Assembly (NCBI GenBank): GCA_937902985.1
Contig: CALFNG010000056.1
Span: forward strand, 1 to 33,716
DNA from: an uncultured Myxococcales bacterium
GTDB taxonomy: Bacteria; Myxococcota_A; Polyangia; Polyangiales; Polyangiaceae
DNA: 33,716 bases
Reading direction: 5' to 3'
Within the stretch, counting starts at the first letter, position 1. Each line of letters opens with the position of its first letter. Under the pieces are notes generated by a model that saw only the letters and a list, made by a program, of their open reading frames with translations, was not told where the DNA came from and did not search any database. Shown one piece after another: positions 14,443-22,669 of this stretch. The position numbers and the translations under genes were made by a program.

Positions 14443-17400
14443 CCGACGAGGTGCAGGTGCGTCCGCCGCGCCACGTCGCGAACGTCGGCGTCCGGGTCGG
14501 AGAGCAGCGCGTTGACCGCGTCGCGAACGTCGTCGTCGCTCTCGGCGGCGAGCGCCTGGATGGCGGCGATCCGGACGAGGGCCGACGGGTCCCGGAGCGC
14601 CGGCAAGACGTGGAGCGCGAAGCCGCGCGCGTTGAAGGCGCCGAGCGCGACGACCGCGAACCGGCGCTCGTCGGCGGCGAGCCCGGTCGCGAGCCTGGAG
14701 GCGATCCGATCGGAGAGCGCCGCGGCGCGCGGTTCGGCCTTGAGCTCCATCCGCGTATCCTGCGAGGTGCGTCCCCAGGCCTCGGCGAACGAGCGTAGCC
14801 CTTCCGGCTCCCGGCTCCCGGCGAGGGACGCGAGCGCCGCAGCGCGCACCACGGGCGACGCGTCGCCGAGCATCGCCTCGAGCGCCCGGTGCGCGGCGCG
14901 TCCCGACGTTCCGCTGAGCCGCTCGAGCGCCCTCGCCGCCGCCGCCCGCACGCGCACCGAGGGGTCGCGACGGAGAGCGGCCAGCCGCGTCAGCGCGTGC
15001 GGGGTCGAACCGACCGCTTCGATGACCGAGATGCGGACCTCTTCGCTCGGATCCTCCGCTCTCTCCATGAGGACGTCCGCGACCTGCGCGAACGAGAGCT
15101 GCGCCACCGCCTTGACCGCCTCGGCGCGCACCAGCACGAAGCGCGAGCGCAGAAGCTCGCCGAAGAGCGGGACCATCTCCGGCGTGGCCAGCCGCCCGAG
15201 GACTCGCACCGCCGCCGCGAGGATCTCGGGCGTCTGGTTGCCCATCATCCAGTCGACGAACGAGAGCGTGTCGTCGCGGTGCATGTCGGCGAGGGTCGCT
15301 TCGACCGCTTCCTGGAGATCGTCGCTGCCGGCGCCGAGCCGGCTGCGCAGGGCGGCGATGACCTTGGGGTCGCGCTGCTTCTCGAGCGCCCGAACCGCCG
15401 CCAGTGCCACCTCGGAGTTCAGATCGGCCAGCGCGGTGATGAGCGCCCGCCGCGCTGCGTCGCTGGACACGCTGGACGCGAGCGCCCGGGTCGCGGCCAA
15501 GCGCACGGTTTCGGCGGGGTCGCCGACCGCCGCGTCGCACAGCACCGGAACGGCGCGATCGAGCTGGATCCGCGCGAGCGCCTGCACGGCCACCATCCGA
15601 GCCTCCGCGTCCAGGCTCGTGCGCAGCGTCCTCTCGTACTGCGCGACGAAGGCGTGGGGCGTCGTCGAGCTCGCGCTCGCCGGGTCCTCGAGACGGAGGG
15701 ACGCGAAGAACCTTTGCCGCACGCGCGGATCCTCGTTCTCCATGTACGCGAGCATGCTTTCGAGCGCTCCGTCTTGCCCCAGGACCTCGAAGACCGAGAT
15801 CAGCGATTCTTCGCTGCCGACGAGCGCGAGCGCCACCGTGCGAGCCGCGGCGTCCGCGCCGACGCCCAGGCGGCGAACGCGGGCCTCGACGGCAACGCCC
15901 CCGACCAGGGCGAGCGCGATGAGCGCGCGGTTTCTGACGAACGTGTCCGGGTCGCCCGTTCGCGCCTCGATCGCCAGCGTCGCGCGCGGGTCACCCTGGC
16001 CGACGCGCGCGAGCGCGTTGACGACCGCGGCGCGGACCCGGCCGTCGGGGTCCTCGGCCGCGACGAGCAGCGCTTCGAGCGATTCGCTGCACGGGATCTT
16101 CGCGAGCGCTCCCGCCGCGCTCGCCCGAAGCTGGGCGAACGGCTCCGTCAGGAAGCGCGCGAGCGCGCGGACGCCGCGTCGATCGCCGATCTTTCCCAGC
16201 GTCCATACGACCCCCAGCCGGACGTCGAGCGAGTCGCTCCGCTCCAGCACGTCGAGTCGATCGAAGAGCGCGTCGCGGGCGCCGACGGCGAGCGACGCGG
16301 CGATGCGATCGCGGACCGCCGGCGGAGCGCCGGGGAGCGCGCGAAGGAGCCCCTCGAAGGCCTCGGTACGAGCGACCGACCCGAGCGCGGTGATCGCGGC
16401 CATCCGCACCTCGAGCGACGCGTCGTTCAGGCGCGCCACGAGGGGCTCGACCTTCACGAGATCGGGTCGCTCACCCAGCGCGGCGACGGCGGGCAAACGC
16501 ACCGTATCGCTCGGGTCGGACGCGGCGCAGGTGAGGAGGAAGTCCGCGGCCGGGCCCTGCAGTCGGCCGATGATCACGACCAGGCTCCGCCGGACCACGA
16601 CGCTTCCCGTCTCGTAGGCCGCGACGAACGCCGCGAGGTGCGGCGCGAGGAGCGCCGGGGCGTACCCGACCAGCGCCTCGGACGCGGCCTCGCGCACGGC
16701 CTCTTCGGGATCCGCGAGCGTCCGGACGAGCGCGGCGGGCGCGTCGTCGTGCTTGAGGCGACCGAGCGCCTCGCACACCGACGCGCGGACCGGCCACGCT
16801 TCGTCGTCGATCGCGCGGAGCAAGAGCGGCGCGAGGCGGGCCACGCCGAGGTCTCCGCACGCTCGCGCGGCGGCGGCCCGCACCTCGAACGAACCCCCAT
16901 GTACGTACGAGGCGATGCTGTCGACGAGCCCGACCTCGCCCAGCATCATGAGCGCCGAGTAGGCGCTCGCGCGCTCGGCACGATCTCCCGACGCGAGCTT
17001 GGCGACGACGCGATCGAGGTAGCCGACGCGCTCGAGCGCGAGGGCCGCGCGCCGTCGAACCTCGGCGTTCGGGTCGCGCAGCGCGGCCTCGAGCGGCGAC
17101 GTGTCGGAGACATGCATCGTCTCGAAGGCCTCGAGCGCGCGAATCCGCGTGGCGTAGTCGGGGTCGGCGAGGGCGGCGACGAGCACGTCGACGCCGCGCT
17201 CGCCCTCGATGCGCGCCACCGCGCCCGCCGCGTGGGCACGGACCTGAGGCGCAGGATCGCGCAAGGTCGCGCGCACGATCGGCTGAAGGGCGCGCGGATC
17301 GCCGATGGAGCCCAGCGCTTCGGCTGCGGCCATGCGAAGGCGATCGTCGCGGTCGTGCAGCCGCGCCACGAGGTCGTCGACGGCCCGCGGATCGCCGATG

Positions 17401-18068
17401 CGCCCGAGGACGCGCGCAGCCCACACCCGCGCCGCGCCCTGCGACGGGTCGGCGAGCAGCCCCAACAGCGCGGGAGTGGCCATCGTGCCGAAGGCGGTGA
17501 GGGCCTCGGCGATGGTGCGCGACGACTGCTCGTCGGCCTCGGCCAGCGTTTCGACGAGCAGCGGGATGGCCGTCTCGTCGCGCAGCTGCGCGAGGGCCGC
17601 GGCGGCGGCGCTCTTGACCGACGTCCGGTCCTCGTTGCGATCGCGCAGGGCGCCGACCAGCGCCGGCACCGCCGACGACAATCCCGCGAGCCCGAGGATC
17701 GACGCCGCGTGCTCCCGCTCGCTCCAGCGAGGCGCCTCCCGGAGCCGCCGGCAATACTCATCCACGAGTTTCAGCTCGCCGAAGAGACGCGAGCCCCACT
17801 CCTTCTGGGACGCGTCCGATGATCGCAGCAGGGACAGGACGACGCGCTCGTTGGTCTGGGCGTCGAAGCGCTTCGCGAGCGCGTGGGCCAGCGGCCCCAC
17901 GTCGCCCTTGGCCGCGCCCGCGACCAGCTTCTGACCCTCGGCGATCTGCCGGAGGGCGCGCGTCGTCTTCCAGCGTCGAAACGCCTCGCGACCCAGGATC
18001 CAGGTCGCCGGTAGGAGAGCCAGGCCCAGGAGGGCAAGCGTGGCCCACAACGCGACGGCGGACTTCAC
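14439..18068 (-). CDS. Giant membrane-anchored HEAT-repeat protein (1209 aa)
   Basis: An N-terminal membrane span (about 5-25, ALWATLALLGLALLPATWIL) is followed by a short basic stretch. Then some 1150 residues of HEAT/PBS-lyase-type repeats continue to the C terminus. The repeating unit is about 31 residues with a D-P/V-R-A-A-ALG core, for example DPRALQPIVRATLRDPAPQV and DPSVRVRAAAARALERL. No catalytic domain is seen, so a scaffold or protein-binding solenoid is likely. By the positive-inside rule (basic GREAFRRWK after the span), the solenoid should be cytoplasmic. The GTG start is in a GTGA overlap with the response-regulator stop, and its own stop overlaps the toroid lipoprotein start. 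The operon position suggests it physically links the regulator to the glycosyltransferase complex, which is inference. Confidence 0.88.
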   Translation of the reverse strand: MKSAVALWATLALLGLALLPATWILGREAFRRWKTTRALRQIAEGQKLVAGAAKGDVGPLAHALAKRFDAQTNERVVLSLLRSSDASQKEWGSRLFGELKLVDEYCRRLREAPRWSEREHAASILGLAGLSSAVPALVGALRDRNEDRTSVKSAAAAALAQLRDETAIPLLVETLAEADEQSSRTIAEALTAFGTMATPALLGLLADPSQGAARVWAARVLGRIGDPRAVDDLVARLHDRDDRLRMAAAEALGSIGDPRALQPIVRATLRDPAPQVRAHAAGAVARIEGERGVDVLVAALADPDYATRIRALEAFETMHVSDTSPLEAALRDPNAEVRRRAALALERVGYLDRVVAKLASGDRAERASAYSALMMLGEVGLVDSIASYVHGGSFEVRAAAARACGDLGVARLAPLLLRAIDDEAWPVRASVCEALGRLKHDDAPAALVRTLADPEEAVREAASEALVGYAPALLAPHLAAFVAAYETGSVVVRRSLVVIIGRLQGPAADFLLTCAASDPSDTVRLPAVAALGERPDLVKVEPLVARLNDASLEVRMAAITALGSVARTEAFEGLLRALPGAPPAVRDRIAASLAVGARDALFDRLDVLERSDSLDVRLGVVWTLGKIGDRRGVRALARFLTEPFAQLRASAAGALAKIPCSESLEALLVAAEDPDGRVRAAVVNALARVGQGDPRATLAIEARTGDPDTFVRNRALIALALVGGVAVEARVRRLGVGADAAARTVALALVGSEESLISVFEVLGQDGALESMLAYMENEDPRVRQRFFASLRLEDPASASSTTPHAFVAQYERTLRTSLDAEARMVAVQALARIQLDRAVPVLCDAAVGDPAETVRLAATRALASSVSSDAARRALITALADLNSEVALAAVRALEKQRDPKVIAALRSRLGAGSDDLQEAVEATLADMHRDDTLSFVDWMMGNQTPEILAAAVRVLGRLATPEMVPLFGELLRSRFVLVRAEAVKAVAQLSFAQVADVLMERAEDPSEEVRISVIEAVGSTPHALTRLAALRRDPSVRVRAAAARALERLSGTSGRAAHRALEAMLGDASPVVRAAALASLAGSREPEGLRSFAEAWGRTSQDTRMELKAEPRAAALSDRIASRLATGLAADERRFAVVALGAFNARGFALHVLPALRDPSALVRIAAIQALAAESDDDVRDAVNALLSDPDADVRDVARRTHLHLVG

Positions 18069-18439
18069 CGCCGTTCCAGGAGCCCGATCAACGTCTCCAC
18101 GACGGTCTTCGGATCGATGGGCTTGTTGAGGAAGACGTCGGCACCCGACTGGATCGCCCAGAAGCGATCGGCCGCCTCCGTCTTGCCTGTCAGGATGACC
18201 ACGGGCAGCTCGGGGGCCATGCGCTTCATCGCGCGGCAGGCTTGATACCCGTTCATCTCGGGCATCGTGACGTCGAGCACGACGGCGTCCGGGCGATCGC
18301 GTTCGACGACCCCGAGGGCGACTTCGCCGTTGTGGGCGAGCGTCGTTCGGTACCCGAGCGCGCGAAGGCGAACCTCGAGGAACTCGACCCCCTTCAGGTT
18401 GTCGTCGACGAGCAGGATATGGGCGCCGGCCGGGCTCAT
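18065..18439 (-). CDS. Single-domain CheY-like response regulator
   Basis: This 124-aa protein is a complete receiver with no output domain. The acidic pair D12/D13 lies in HILLVDDN, the phospho-acceptor is D56 in AVVLDVTMPEMNG, T84 is in VILTGKTEA and K106 is in FLNKPID. All key residues for phosphorylation are present. With no DNA-binding or enzymatic domain it must act by protein contact. It lies between the sensor kinase (ATGA overlap) and the HEAT protein (GTGA overlap), so these are its obvious partners. It could alternatively be an intermediate in a phosphorelay. Confidence 0.93.
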   Translation of the reverse strand: MSPAGAHILLVDDNLKGVEFLEVRLRALGYRTTLAHNGEVALGVVERDRPDAVVLDVTMPEMNGYQACRAMKRMAPELPVVILTGKTEAADRFWAIQSGADVFLNKPIDPKTVVETLIGLLERR

Positions 18440-19731
18440 GAACCCACCGAACCGGTTGCCGGACCGGACCGAAGTATCGCGTTCGAAGCGCTCGAGTGAC
18501 GCTTGGGGGCCGCCGAGCCCTCGGGTTTTTCGAGCGGCCCGGCGGCCGCGTCGCGCCGTGTCCGCATGTCGACCGGCAGGTGGACGACGAAGCTGGCGCC
18601 CCCGCTCTCGCTCGCGCCGGCGCGGATGTCGCCTCCGTGGCTCGTGGCGATCTCCTGCGCGACCGCGAGACCGAGGCCGCTGCCGGCCACGTGCCCGTCC
18701 CGCTCGAGCCGCACCCCGCGGCCGAAGATCCGCTCCCGGTCCTCGACGGGGATCCCGGGTCCCGTGTCGCTTATCGTCAGCTCGGCGTGCGTGCGCGCGG
18801 CCGCCCCCTCGCGCGAAGGCTCCGGCGTTCGCGAGCGCGCGGAGAGCTTCACGTGTCCGTTCGGCGGGGTGAACTTGATCGCGTTGGCCAGGAGGTTCAC
18901 GACCACCTGTTTGATCTGCAGGGCGTCGCCCCAGACGCGCACCGGTGCGGGGGCGTCGACCTCCAGCGTCACGCCTTTGCGCTGGGCCGCCTCGGCGAAC
19001 GCGCGCCCCATCGCGAGGGCGATCTCCGAGAGATCGATCAACGTACGCCGCGCGGTGCGCTGCAGCGGCAGCGGCGGCGCACTGAGCGCGCGCGGGGGCA
19101 CCTCGGTACGCACCGTGCGACCGAAGCGCTCGAGCATCGCGCCCATGTCGGTCGCCGCCTCGATGATATCGTGGACGTGCGTCGCTTGCGCGTCGGTGAG
19201 CGGGCCCACGAGGCAGTCGCGGAGATTCGCGGCGAAGCCAAGGACGATGCCGCACAGCGCGCGCCCGTCGTGCGCCAGCGTTTGCCCCTCGGCTCGGAGC
19301 GAGGCCATGCGGGCGAGGGCCAGCCGCAGGTCCTCCTCGAGCTTGCCGCGCTCGGCGGCGGTCGCGAAGCCCCGCGGCGGAAGGAGGGACGCGAGCAGCA
19401 CCGGCAGGCCTGGGCCGTCGGTGGTGACGTGGTCGAGGCCGAGGCCCCCGACCCGTGCCTCGTCGACCCCGCCTTCGGCGAGCCCCACGACGACCGTACC
19501 CCGGAGGCGGCCTTCTTCGCGAAGCGCCCCGGCCAGCGGCAAGAATCCCTGCGACTCCCGCGCGATCTGCAGGACCACGACGTCGAAGCCCGGCCTGCCG
19601 AGGATCGCCAGGGCGTCGACGTTGGGCAGGGCGCACGAGACCGCCGCGCCGGCCGCCCGCAGGGGCCCGGCGACGCGCTCGCACGCGGGCTCGTCTCCGG
19701 CGACGACGACGATGACGACGCCTCGCAACAT
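18436..19731 (-). CDS. Sensor histidine kinase with N-terminal pseudo-receiver
   Basis: The 431-aa product has no membrane span. Residues 1-115 have receiver-like alternation (VVIVVVAGDEPACERVAG, DVVVLQIARE), but the phospho-acceptor Asp position is occupied by Gln or Ile, so this is a pseudo-receiver. A helical segment leads to a HisKA-like region with probable H154 in LAHDGRALCGIVLGFAANL, which lacks the usual RTP after the His. The HATPase domain is intact: N box QVVVNLLANAIKFTPPNG, G1 DTGPGIP and G2 GSGLGLAVAQEIA. Its start overlaps the glycosyltransferase stop by one base (TGATG), and its stop overlaps the response-regulator start. The natural phosphorylation target is probably the adjacent regulator. 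The signal may be sensed through the pseudo-receiver. Confidence 0.88.
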   Translation of the reverse strand: MLRGVVIVVVAGDEPACERVAGPLRAAGAAVSCALPNVDALAILGRPGFDVVVLQIARESQGFLPLAGALREEGRLRGTVVVGLAEGGVDEARVGGLGLDHVTTDGPGLPVLLASLLPPRGFATAAERGKLEEDLRLALARMASLRAEGQTLAHDGRALCGIVLGFAANLRDCLVGPLTDAQATHVHDIIEAATDMGAMLERFGRTVRTEVPPRALSAPPLPLQRTARRTLIDLSEIALAMGRAFAEAAQRKGVTLEVDAPAPVRVWGDALQIKQVVVNLLANAIKFTPPNGHVKLSARSRTPEPSREGAAARTHAELTISDTGPGIPVEDRERIFGRGVRLERDGHVAGSGLGLAVAQEIATSHGGDIRAGASESGGASFVVHLPVDMRTRRDAAAGPLEKPEGSAAPKRHSSASNAILRSGPATGSVGS

Positions 19732-21245
19732 CAGGCGGGCCTTGCGGCAAATCCCTTGCGCGCGAACTTGTCCCAGCCCTGCTTTCCCTTCAGAAAGTCG
19801 TAGAGCCCCTTGAGCTGCCAGGCCACGAGGTACTGCCGGTACCCGAGATTGGAGAGGAACCCCGCCACGAGGAGCACGAGGACGTCGCGCAAGCGGTCGT
19901 ACCTGAACAGCGACAGGCCCTCGACCGCGCTCGCCGCCCCGCGCTCGGAGCGGACGCAGAGCAAGATCGAGAGCGTGCTCAGCGCGAGGTTCGTCGCCGC
20001 GGCGAGCGCCATGAACGAGAGGAGCGCCTTGAAGGAGAGGATGTCGAGCGCCAGCGTCAAGACGAGGACGAGATAGCCCGCGCACTCGATGACCGGCGCC
20101 AGGGCTTCGAAGAACAGCTGGTAGGGTAGCGAGAAGAGGCCCACCTGCCGGAAGCGTGGATTGAAGATCATCGACCGGTGGTAGCTGAGTACCTCCCACA
20201 GTCCGCGGTACCACCGCGAGCGCTGCTTGCCGATGTCGCGGTAGTTCTCCGGCGCTTCCGTCCACGCCGTGGGGAATGGCAAGATCGTGATGGCCCCGGG
20301 CAGCTTCTTGTCCAGGAGATAGCGGTGCAGCCGCACGACGATTTCCATGTCTTCGCAGACGGTGTGGACGCCCTCGCCGCAGTACTCGATGCCCACGCGC
20401 GAGCGGATGCGCTTCGTCAGGAAGCCGCCGATCGCGAGCACGAGATCGCGCCGCATCAAGGCGAAGACGCCGGAGAGCACGAGCAGCGAGCGTAGGGCGG
20501 CGAACGCGACCCGGCCCTGGGAGAAGGAGCGCATGTACTCGACGATCTGGAATCTACCGATCCAGGTCTTCGGCAGGCGCATCTCGACGACGCGGCCGTC
20601 GCTCACGACCGATCCGTTCGACATTCCGACCTGGACCCCGACGGCGACGATGCCCTCGGGGTCGACGAGGATTCGCCGCGCCGCCAGCAGCAGCGCGTCC
20701 GGCGTGAGCAGGCTGTCGGCGTCCATGCTCGTCACGTACTCGCCCTGGGCCAGGTTGATGGCCGCGTTCAAGGCGTCGGCCTTTCCGCCGTTCTCTTTGT
20801 CGATGAGAACGAGGCGCGTGAGCCCCTGCGGGAGTGCGCCGCGCACCTCGTAGAACCCGCGGATGGGCGCGGTCGCGATCTGCTCGTCGTACTCGATCTC
20901 GGTCCGCACGAAGTGGAACGCGCGGAGGAGCTCCTGGACGGTCTTGTCCTTCGAGCCGTCGTTGCAGATGACGATCTCGAACGCCGGATACCGGAGGCGC
21001 AGCAGGGAGCGGATGCTGTCGCAGATCGTGACTTCCTCGTTGTAGGCGGGTACGAGCAACGTCACGAGGGGCAGGAAGCGGTCCTGCTGCCGATCGAGCG
21101 CGGGTCGCACGTGCTCGCCGGCCAGCTCGTCACGGATCCGCAGCGCGCTCAGGACCACGAAGGCGACGTTGATCGCGAAGAACACGAGGACGTACGACAC
21201 GATGAGTGCGTCGAGCGTCGCGATGAGTACGGAGACGATGCGCAT
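19731..21245 (-). CDS. Processive family 2 glycosyltransferase (polysaccharide synthase, PgaC/NfrB/BcsA-like)
   Basis: This 504-aa inner-membrane enzyme is likely to polymerise a beta-linked sugar on the cytoplasmic face and pass it through its own channel. An N-terminal span (about 5-35) precedes the GT-A domain. Motifs are VTLLVPAYNEE, CNDGSKDKT (D96), DKENGGKADALNAAI, SMDADSLLTPD (D175/D177), CEDMEI (E298/D299) and the processive-synthase motif QRSRWYRGLWEV (341-352). At least four C-terminal spans follow. No PilZ domain is attached, unlike BcsA. An ATG at 21245 is preferred over a TTG 3 codons upstream. It is first in the five-gene overlapping operon and divergent from the outer-membrane barrel gene. 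The exact sugar (GlcNAc, glucose or ManNAc) cannot be read from the sequence; the nearby deacetylase favours an N-acetylated hexosamine. Confidence 0.9.
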   Translation of the reverse strand: MRIVSVLIATLDALIVSYVLVFFAINVAFVVLSALRIRDELAGEHVRPALDRQQDRFLPLVTLLVPAYNEEVTICDSIRSLLRLRYPAFEIVICNDGSKDKTVQELLRAFHFVRTEIEYDEQIATAPIRGFYEVRGALPQGLTRLVLIDKENGGKADALNAAINLAQGEYVTSMDADSLLTPDALLLAARRILVDPEGIVAVGVQVGMSNGSVVSDGRVVEMRLPKTWIGRFQIVEYMRSFSQGRVAFAALRSLLVLSGVFALMRRDLVLAIGGFLTKRIRSRVGIEYCGEGVHTVCEDMEIVVRLHRYLLDKKLPGAITILPFPTAWTEAPENYRDIGKQRSRWYRGLWEVLSYHRSMIFNPRFRQVGLFSLPYQLFFEALAPVIECAGYLVLVLTLALDILSFKALLSFMALAAATNLALSTLSILLCVRSERGAASAVEGLSLFRYDRLRDVLVLLVAGFLSNLGYRQYLVAWQLKGLYDFLKGKQGWDKFARKGFAARPA

Positions 21246-21282
21246 CGCTGACAATAGGCCACTTTCACGTTACGTCCGCTCT
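21246..21282. promoter_or_regulatory. Very short AT-richer divergent promoter region
   Basis: Only 37 bases separate the chosen starts of the glycosyltransferase operon (minus) and the outer-membrane barrel gene (plus). This stretch and the following 15 bases are notably AT-richer than the surroundings (GTGGTTTATTCTAGG near 21283). That is the only obvious promoter-like patch here. The two promoters probably overlap or lie partly inside the coding ends, implying shared control. No confident -35/-10 pair was found. Confidence 0.35.
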
Positions 21283-22662
21283 GTGGTTTATTCTAGGTGG
21301 CTCGCGGGCCGCGCCCGCAGAAAACCACCGCGATTTCCGCTTCGCCCCGCGGCCTTCGCCGCGGGTGCGGCGGCTGCCGCGGTCGCGAGCGCACTCGTGG
21401 GCGCGCCCGCTCGCGCGTCGGACTGCGTCGCTTCCAGCTACGCCACGGTCGCGTCGGACCGTGACGTCGCCATCGTCGAAGCCGGTTCGCTGTCGAGCAG
21501 CGGGCGATGGGCGGATGCGCGAGCGGTCTACTTGTGGGTGCTCGCCCGTCACGAAGACGATCCCGAGGCCCTCTTCGGCCTCGCGCGGCTCGACGCCTGG
21601 GGTGGGTGTTACCCGCTGGCCGAAGCCGGATACCTGCGCGTCCTTTCCACCCACCCCGAAGACGCCGATGTGCGCGCGGCCTACGTCGACCTCCTGCTCT
21701 GGGAGGGGAGCCTCGACGACGCCGAGCGGATCCTCGCGCGGGGGCTCGCGCTCGACCCGGGCGCTCCGCCCCTTCTCGAGCGGGCCGCCCGGCTCGCCTA
21801 CTGGTCGGGCGACGCGACCGCGGCGCTCCGCCTCGCCGACGCTGCGGAGCGGGCGGCGCCCGACGACGGCGATCTGCGCGCGGAGCGTGACCGGCTCTTC
21901 CTCGGAGAGGCGCGCGCGACTGCGCGACTCGACCGCTATCCGTCGCCCTACCAGGATCTGGCGACGGTGGGGGCGCAGGTGCTCCAGCGGATACGGCGCT
22001 TCGATCTCTATGGCGGCGCCGAGATGGTCGCGCGCCTGGGCCAGCCCAGCGTGGTCGACGCTCACTATCCGGTCGGGCTCGCCTTTCACCCGTCGACCGG
22101 CGTCACGTTCGGGGGCGAGATCGAGCCGGGGGCGCCGGCCCGGGCCATTGCGGACGTGGCGCTCAAGGTCTGGGCGCAGGCGCCGCTCACGCATCGATTC
22201 GACGCGTCCCTGGCCTATCAGTTCTGGCACTTTTCGGCCGGCCCCGAGCTCGTTCACATCTTCAACCCGGCCCTCGGCGTGGCCCTCCCCGACGACCTTC
22301 GTCTCGAGCTCCGCGCCTGGCTGTCAGCGGCCACGTTGTTGACGCAGCCGACGCAGGCGACGCAGCCATCGGGAGCGAGCTCCACCGGTGTCACCGGAGC
22401 GGCCGGATTTCAGCTGTCATGGCGCGCGTCGGCTCGGCTGGATCTCGGCTTCGCTTGCACGTACGGCGCCGAGCTCGATCAGAACCCCGCGCTGCTCCAG
22501 CTTCTCGCGTACCGGGCGCTCGTCGTCAACGCGTACGCCGATCGCCTCTTCAGCCGCAGCTGGGGCTTGCGTCCGACGCTCGGGATCGATCGACGGGAGG
22601 CCCCCGGCGGGACCGCGCTCTGGGTCCCGTCGGTCGAGGTGAGCGCCTACACGCGGTGGTGA
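21283..22662 (+). CDS. TPR + outer-membrane beta-barrel export protein (YaiO/PgaA-like)
   Basis: The 459-aa product has a basic N terminus and a long Ala-rich signal sequence ending near APARA-SDC (about residue 45). Residues about 55-215 are TPR-type repeats (ARAVYLWVLARHEDDPEAL, AEAGYLRVLSTHPEDADVR, AERILARGLALDPGAPPLL). Residues about 225-459 alternate polar and aromatic residues like beta strands and end in an aromatic residue (SVEVSAYTRW), as in outer-membrane barrels. The order TPR then barrel matches YaiO-family and, in smaller form, PgaA/BcsC exporters. Its divergent placement against the synthase operon suggests it is the outer-membrane exit for that polymer. The start is GTG at 21283. 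No upstream ATG gives a signal peptide, as the longer frame reads back into the opposite gene. Confidence 0.82.
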   Translation: MVYSRWLAGRARRKPPRFPLRPAAFAAGAAAAAVASALVGAPARASDCVASSYATVASDRDVAIVEAGSLSSSGRWADARAVYLWVLARHEDDPEALFGLARLDAWGGCYPLAEAGYLRVLSTHPEDADVRAAYVDLLLWEGSLDDAERILARGLALDPGAPPLLERAARLAYWSGDATAALRLADAAERAAPDDGDLRAERDRLFLGEARATARLDRYPSPYQDLATVGAQVLQRIRRFDLYGGAEMVARLGQPSVVDAHYPVGLAFHPSTGVTFGGEIEPGAPARAIADVALKVWAQAPLTHRFDASLAYQFWHFSAGPELVHIFNPALGVALPDDLRLELRAWLSAATLLTQPTQATQPSGASSTGVTGAAGFQLSWRASARLDLGFACTYGAELDQNPALLQLLAYRALVVNAYADRLFSRSWGLRPTLGIDRREAPGGTALWVPSVEVSAYTRW

Positions 22663-22669
22663 GCGCTCA
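22660..22669. terminator. 10-bp palindrome formed by two converging stop codons
   Basis: TGAGCGCTCA is a perfect palindrome whose outer triplets are the TGA stops of the plus-strand barrel gene and the minus-strand gene downstream. It leaves the two genes only 4 bases apart. There is no T tract, so a terminator role is weak; it may be coincidental. Confidence 0.3.

Noticed and set aside
14889-17822. 977-codon plus-strand frame opposite the HEAT gene
   Set aside because: It is low-complexity Arg/Glu/Asp/Gly-rich and mirrors the repeat periodicity of the HEAT gene, which has the real repeat consensus.
18436-19731. Reading the kinase N terminus as a functional receiver (hybrid kinase)
   Set aside because: The phospho-acceptor Asp and the conserved Lys are absent, so it is called a pseudo-receiver.
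21246-21264. Possible sigma-54 type GG-N10-GC element upstream of the glycosyltransferase gene
   Set aside because: TGGCCTATTGTCAGC has the spacing, but the GC dinucleotide abuts the start codon, which leaves no room for a leader, and the -12 TTGCA half is poor.
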